DNA of 64,000 nt from Arthrobacter_N sp051262515 (GTDB lineage: Bacteria > Actinomycetota > Actinomycetes > Actinomycetales > Micrococcaceae). A program made the position numbers and the translations under genes. The notes beneath the pieces were generated by a model that saw nothing but the letters and a program-made list of their open reading frames with translations, had not been told where the DNA came from and did no database searches. This document shows positions 62,113 to 64,000 of this stretch, one piece after another (positions within the stretch are counted from its first letter, which is position 1; the number at the start of each line of letters is the position of its first letter). The DNA lies in the NCBI RefSeq assembly GCF_051262515.1, contig NZ_JBIMER010000018.1, positions 1-64,000 of the forward strand. The letters are read 5' to 3'.

Positions 62113-63933
62113 GTGCTGCGCACTCACGACCTGGGTACCCTCAGGGCCGAGCACATTGGACAAACCGTCACCCTGGCAGGCTGGGTCGCCCGTCGCCGAG
62201 ACCACGGTGGGGTCGCGTTCCTCGACCTGCGCGACGCATCGGGCGTCTCCCAGATCGTGGTGCGCGACGAGGCCGATTTCCACCACCTGCGCAACGAATT
62301 CGTCCTGCAGGTGAGCGGCACCGTCGAGCGTCGGCCCGACGGCAACGAGAACCCCGCCCTGGCCACGGGCGAGGTCGAGGTCATCGCCGAGAACGTCACC
62401 GTGCTCAACACGGCCGCCCCGCTTCCGTTCCAGGTGGACGAGCACGTCGAGGTCGGCGAGGAGGCGCGCCTCAAGCACCGCTATCTCGATTTGCGCCGCC
62501 CGACACCGAACGCCAACATCCGCCTGCGTTCCGAGGCGAATCGCGTGGCGCGCGAACTCCTCCACGGCGAGGGCTACGTGGAAATCGAGACGCCCACACT
62601 GACGCGTTCCACCCCGGAAGGCGCACGCGACTTCCTAGTGCCGGCGCGGTTGTCCCCGGGCGCCTGGTACGCCCTGCCGCAGTCCCCGCAGCTGTTCAAG
62701 CAGCTGCTGCAGGTCGGCGGCTTCGAGAAGTACTACCAGATCGCCCGCTGCTACCGCGACGAGGACTTCCGGGCGGACCGCCAGCCGGAGTTCACGCAGC
62801 TGGACATCGAGGCCTCGTTCGTCGAGCAGGACGATGTGATTGCCCTCGGCGAGAACATTGTCAAGGCGCTGTGGCAGCTCATCGACGTGGAGATCCCGAC
62901 GCCGATCCAGCGCATCACGTACCGCGATTCCATGGCCCGCTACGGCTCGGACAAGCCGGACCTGCGTTTTGGTCTCGAACTGACGGAGCTGACTGAGTTC
63001 TTCAAGGAGACGACGTTCCGCGTGTTCCAGTCCGCCTACGTCGGCGCCGTCGTCATGCCCGGTGGGGCATCCCAGCCGCGGCGCACGCTGGATGCCTGGC
63101 AGGAGTTCGCCAAGCAGCGTGGCGCCAAGGGCCTGGCGTACGTGCTCATCCAGGAGGACGGCTCGCTGACCGGTCCGGTCGCCAAGAACCTGTCCGACTC
63201 CGAGCGCGAGAACCTGGCCGCCGAGGTCGGCGCGAAGCCGGGCGACTGCATCTTCTTCGCCGCCGGGGCGCGCAACGAGTCGCGGGCGATCCTCGGCGCG
63301 GTCCGTGTGGAGATCGGGCACCGCACCGGCCTCATCAAGGACGGCGACTGGGCGTTCGTGTGGGTCGTGGACGCGCCGTTGTTCGAGGCCACCTCTGACG
63401 CCGTCGCTTCAGGCGACGTCGCTGTGGGTTCGGGCCAGTGGACCGCCGTGCACCACGCCTTCACGTCCCCGAAGCCCGAGTTCATGGACACGTTCGACAC
63501 GGATCCGGAGAACGCACTCGCGTACGCGTACGACATCGTCTGCAACGGCAACGAGATCGGCGGCGGATCGATCCGTATCCACCAGGCCGACATCCAGGAG
63601 CGAGTGTTCCGGATGATGGGCATCGAGGAGCAGGCCGCTCAGGAGAAGTTCGGCTTCCTGCTCGAGGGGTTCAAGTACGGCGCGCCGCCGCACGGCGGAA
63701 TCGCCTTCGGCTGGGACCGCGTGGTGCAGCTCATGACCGGGTCGGACTCGATCCGCGACGTGATCGCGTTCCCGAAGACGGGCGGAGGCTTCGACCCGCT
63801 GACGGCCGCTCCTGCGCCGATCACGCCGCAGCAGCGCAAGGAGGCCGGCGTCGATTCCAAGCCCGAGCCGAAGAAGGAAGCCGGCAAGACGGAGGCTTCC
63901 GACGCCAAGGACCAGGTCGCCGCGGGCAAGTAG
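62113..63933 (+). CDS. aspS: Aspartyl-tRNA synthetase
   Basis: 606-residue class II synthetase of bacterial type: N-terminal OB-fold (LRTHDLGTLRAEHIGQTVTLAGWVARRRDHGGVAFLDLRD), motif 1-2 (FLVPARLSPGAWYALPQSPQLFKQLLQVGGFEKYYQIARCYRDEDFRADRQPEFTQLD), a bacterial GAD insertion, and motif 3 (HGGIAFGWDRVVQLM). About 30 C-terminal Lys/Glu/Ala-rich residues are an extra tail. The GTG start at 62113 follows gaaagga. Confidence 0.97.
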   Translation: MLRTHDLGTLRAEHIGQTVTLAGWVARRRDHGGVAFLDLRDASGVSQIVVRDEADFHHLRNEFVLQVSGTVERRPDGNENPALATGEVEVIAENVTVLNTAAPLPFQVDEHVEVGEEARLKHRYLDLRRPTPNANIRLRSEANRVARELLHGEGYVEIETPTLTRSTPEGARDFLVPARLSPGAWYALPQSPQLFKQLLQVGGFEKYYQIARCYRDEDFRADRQPEFTQLDIEASFVEQDDVIALGENIVKALWQLIDVEIPTPIQRITYRDSMARYGSDKPDLRFGLELTELTEFFKETTFRVFQSAYVGAVVMPGGASQPRRTLDAWQEFAKQRGAKGLAYVLIQEDGSLTGPVAKNLSDSERENLAAEVGAKPGDCIFFAAGARNESRAILGAVRVEIGHRTGLIKDGDWAFVWVVDAPLFEATSDAVASGDVAVGSGQWTAVHHAFTSPKPEFMDTFDTDPENALAYAYDIVCNGNEIGGGSIRIHQADIQERVFRMMGIEEQAAQEKFGFLLEGFKYGAPPHGGIAFGWDRVVQLMTGSDSIRDVIAFPKTGGGFDPLTAAPAPITPQQRKEAGVDSKPEPKKEAGKTEASDAKDQVAAGK

Positions 63934-64000
63934 CCGCATGGCGAGGGGCCGCTTTCGACGGTCCATGTACGACGTCGGGGCGTGCACCAACCGGTGCGCG
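63934..64000. other. Right edge without identifiable gene
   Basis: The 67 bases after aspS have no coding sequence that can be judged and no clear terminator; the window ends here. Confidence 0.5.

Noticed and set aside
63409..63990. Minus-strand frame reaching the right edge
   Set aside because: It overlaps the conserved C-terminal half of aspS and looks like an antisense shadow; the 67 bases beyond aspS are too few to judge.

Overview
This is a high-GC chromosome window that reads as ordinary, gene-dense core genome from an actinobacterium, most likely a member of the Micrococcaceae or a close relative (Arthrobacter-like). The reasons are the gene order rne-rplU-rpmA-obgE-proB-proA-nadD-rsfS, the order thrS-HIT-pgsA-pdxS-pdxT-yebC-ruvCAB-yajC-secDF-relA, a histidyl-tRNA synthetase of the 'LALHFDLTVPFARY' type, mycothiol-dependent genes (formaldehyde dehydrogenase and mycoredoxin), a translational-type ileS T-box, and several apparently leaderless genes. 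The genus cannot be fixed from sequence inspection alone.

Layout. 1-6.6 kb: end of a ferredoxin-NADP reductase, then a T-box-controlled ileS-folC-DUF4233-ndk run closed by a perfect palindromic terminator. 6.6-18.6 kb: a convergent vitamin K epoxide reductase homologue, then RNase E/G with a long structured leader, ribosomal proteins L21 and L27, the GTPase Obg, proline synthesis (proB, proA), NAD synthesis (nadD) and the ribosome silencing factor. 18.7-23.3 kb: tRNA-Ala(GGC) and the class Ib ribonucleotide reductase genes nrdH-nrdI-nrdE-nrdF behind a regulatory region with a well-phased pair of NrdR boxes. 23.4-35.5 kb is the least core-like part: a secreted SH3/SpoIID wall protein, a CYTH-CHAD protein with an eroded CYTH half, a six-repeat DUF5671 membrane protein, a thioesterase, a uridine-kinase-like ATPase, a lipoate-ligase-like protein, a mycothiol/formaldehyde detoxification group, an SRAP (HMCES-type) protein and a VOC protein. 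35.5-39.5 kb: a LexA-box-controlled DUF6504-dnaE2 pair with no imuA/imuB next to it. 39.6-59 kb: thrS, Ap4A phosphorylase-like HIT protein, phosphatidylinositol phosphate synthase, pyridoxal 5'-phosphate synthase (pdxS and pdxT separated by two opposite-strand genes), yebC, ruvCAB, yajC-secD-secF, relA, an orphan AbiEi-like protein and a DUF349 protein. 59-64 kb: hisS, an APC permease with a duplicated ribosome-binding region, and aspS.

How it works together: most genes serve translation (four aminoacyl-tRNA synthetases, L21, L27, Obg, RsfS, a tRNA), RNA decay, protein export, stringent response and DNA repair/dNTP supply. I found no CRISPR array, prophage, transposon or integron, and no strong candidate for an entirely new system. 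The observations most worth checking are regulatory: the rne leader, the nrd control region (NrdR boxes plus DnaA-box-like repeats), the split SOS mutasome, and the degenerate CYTH domain.
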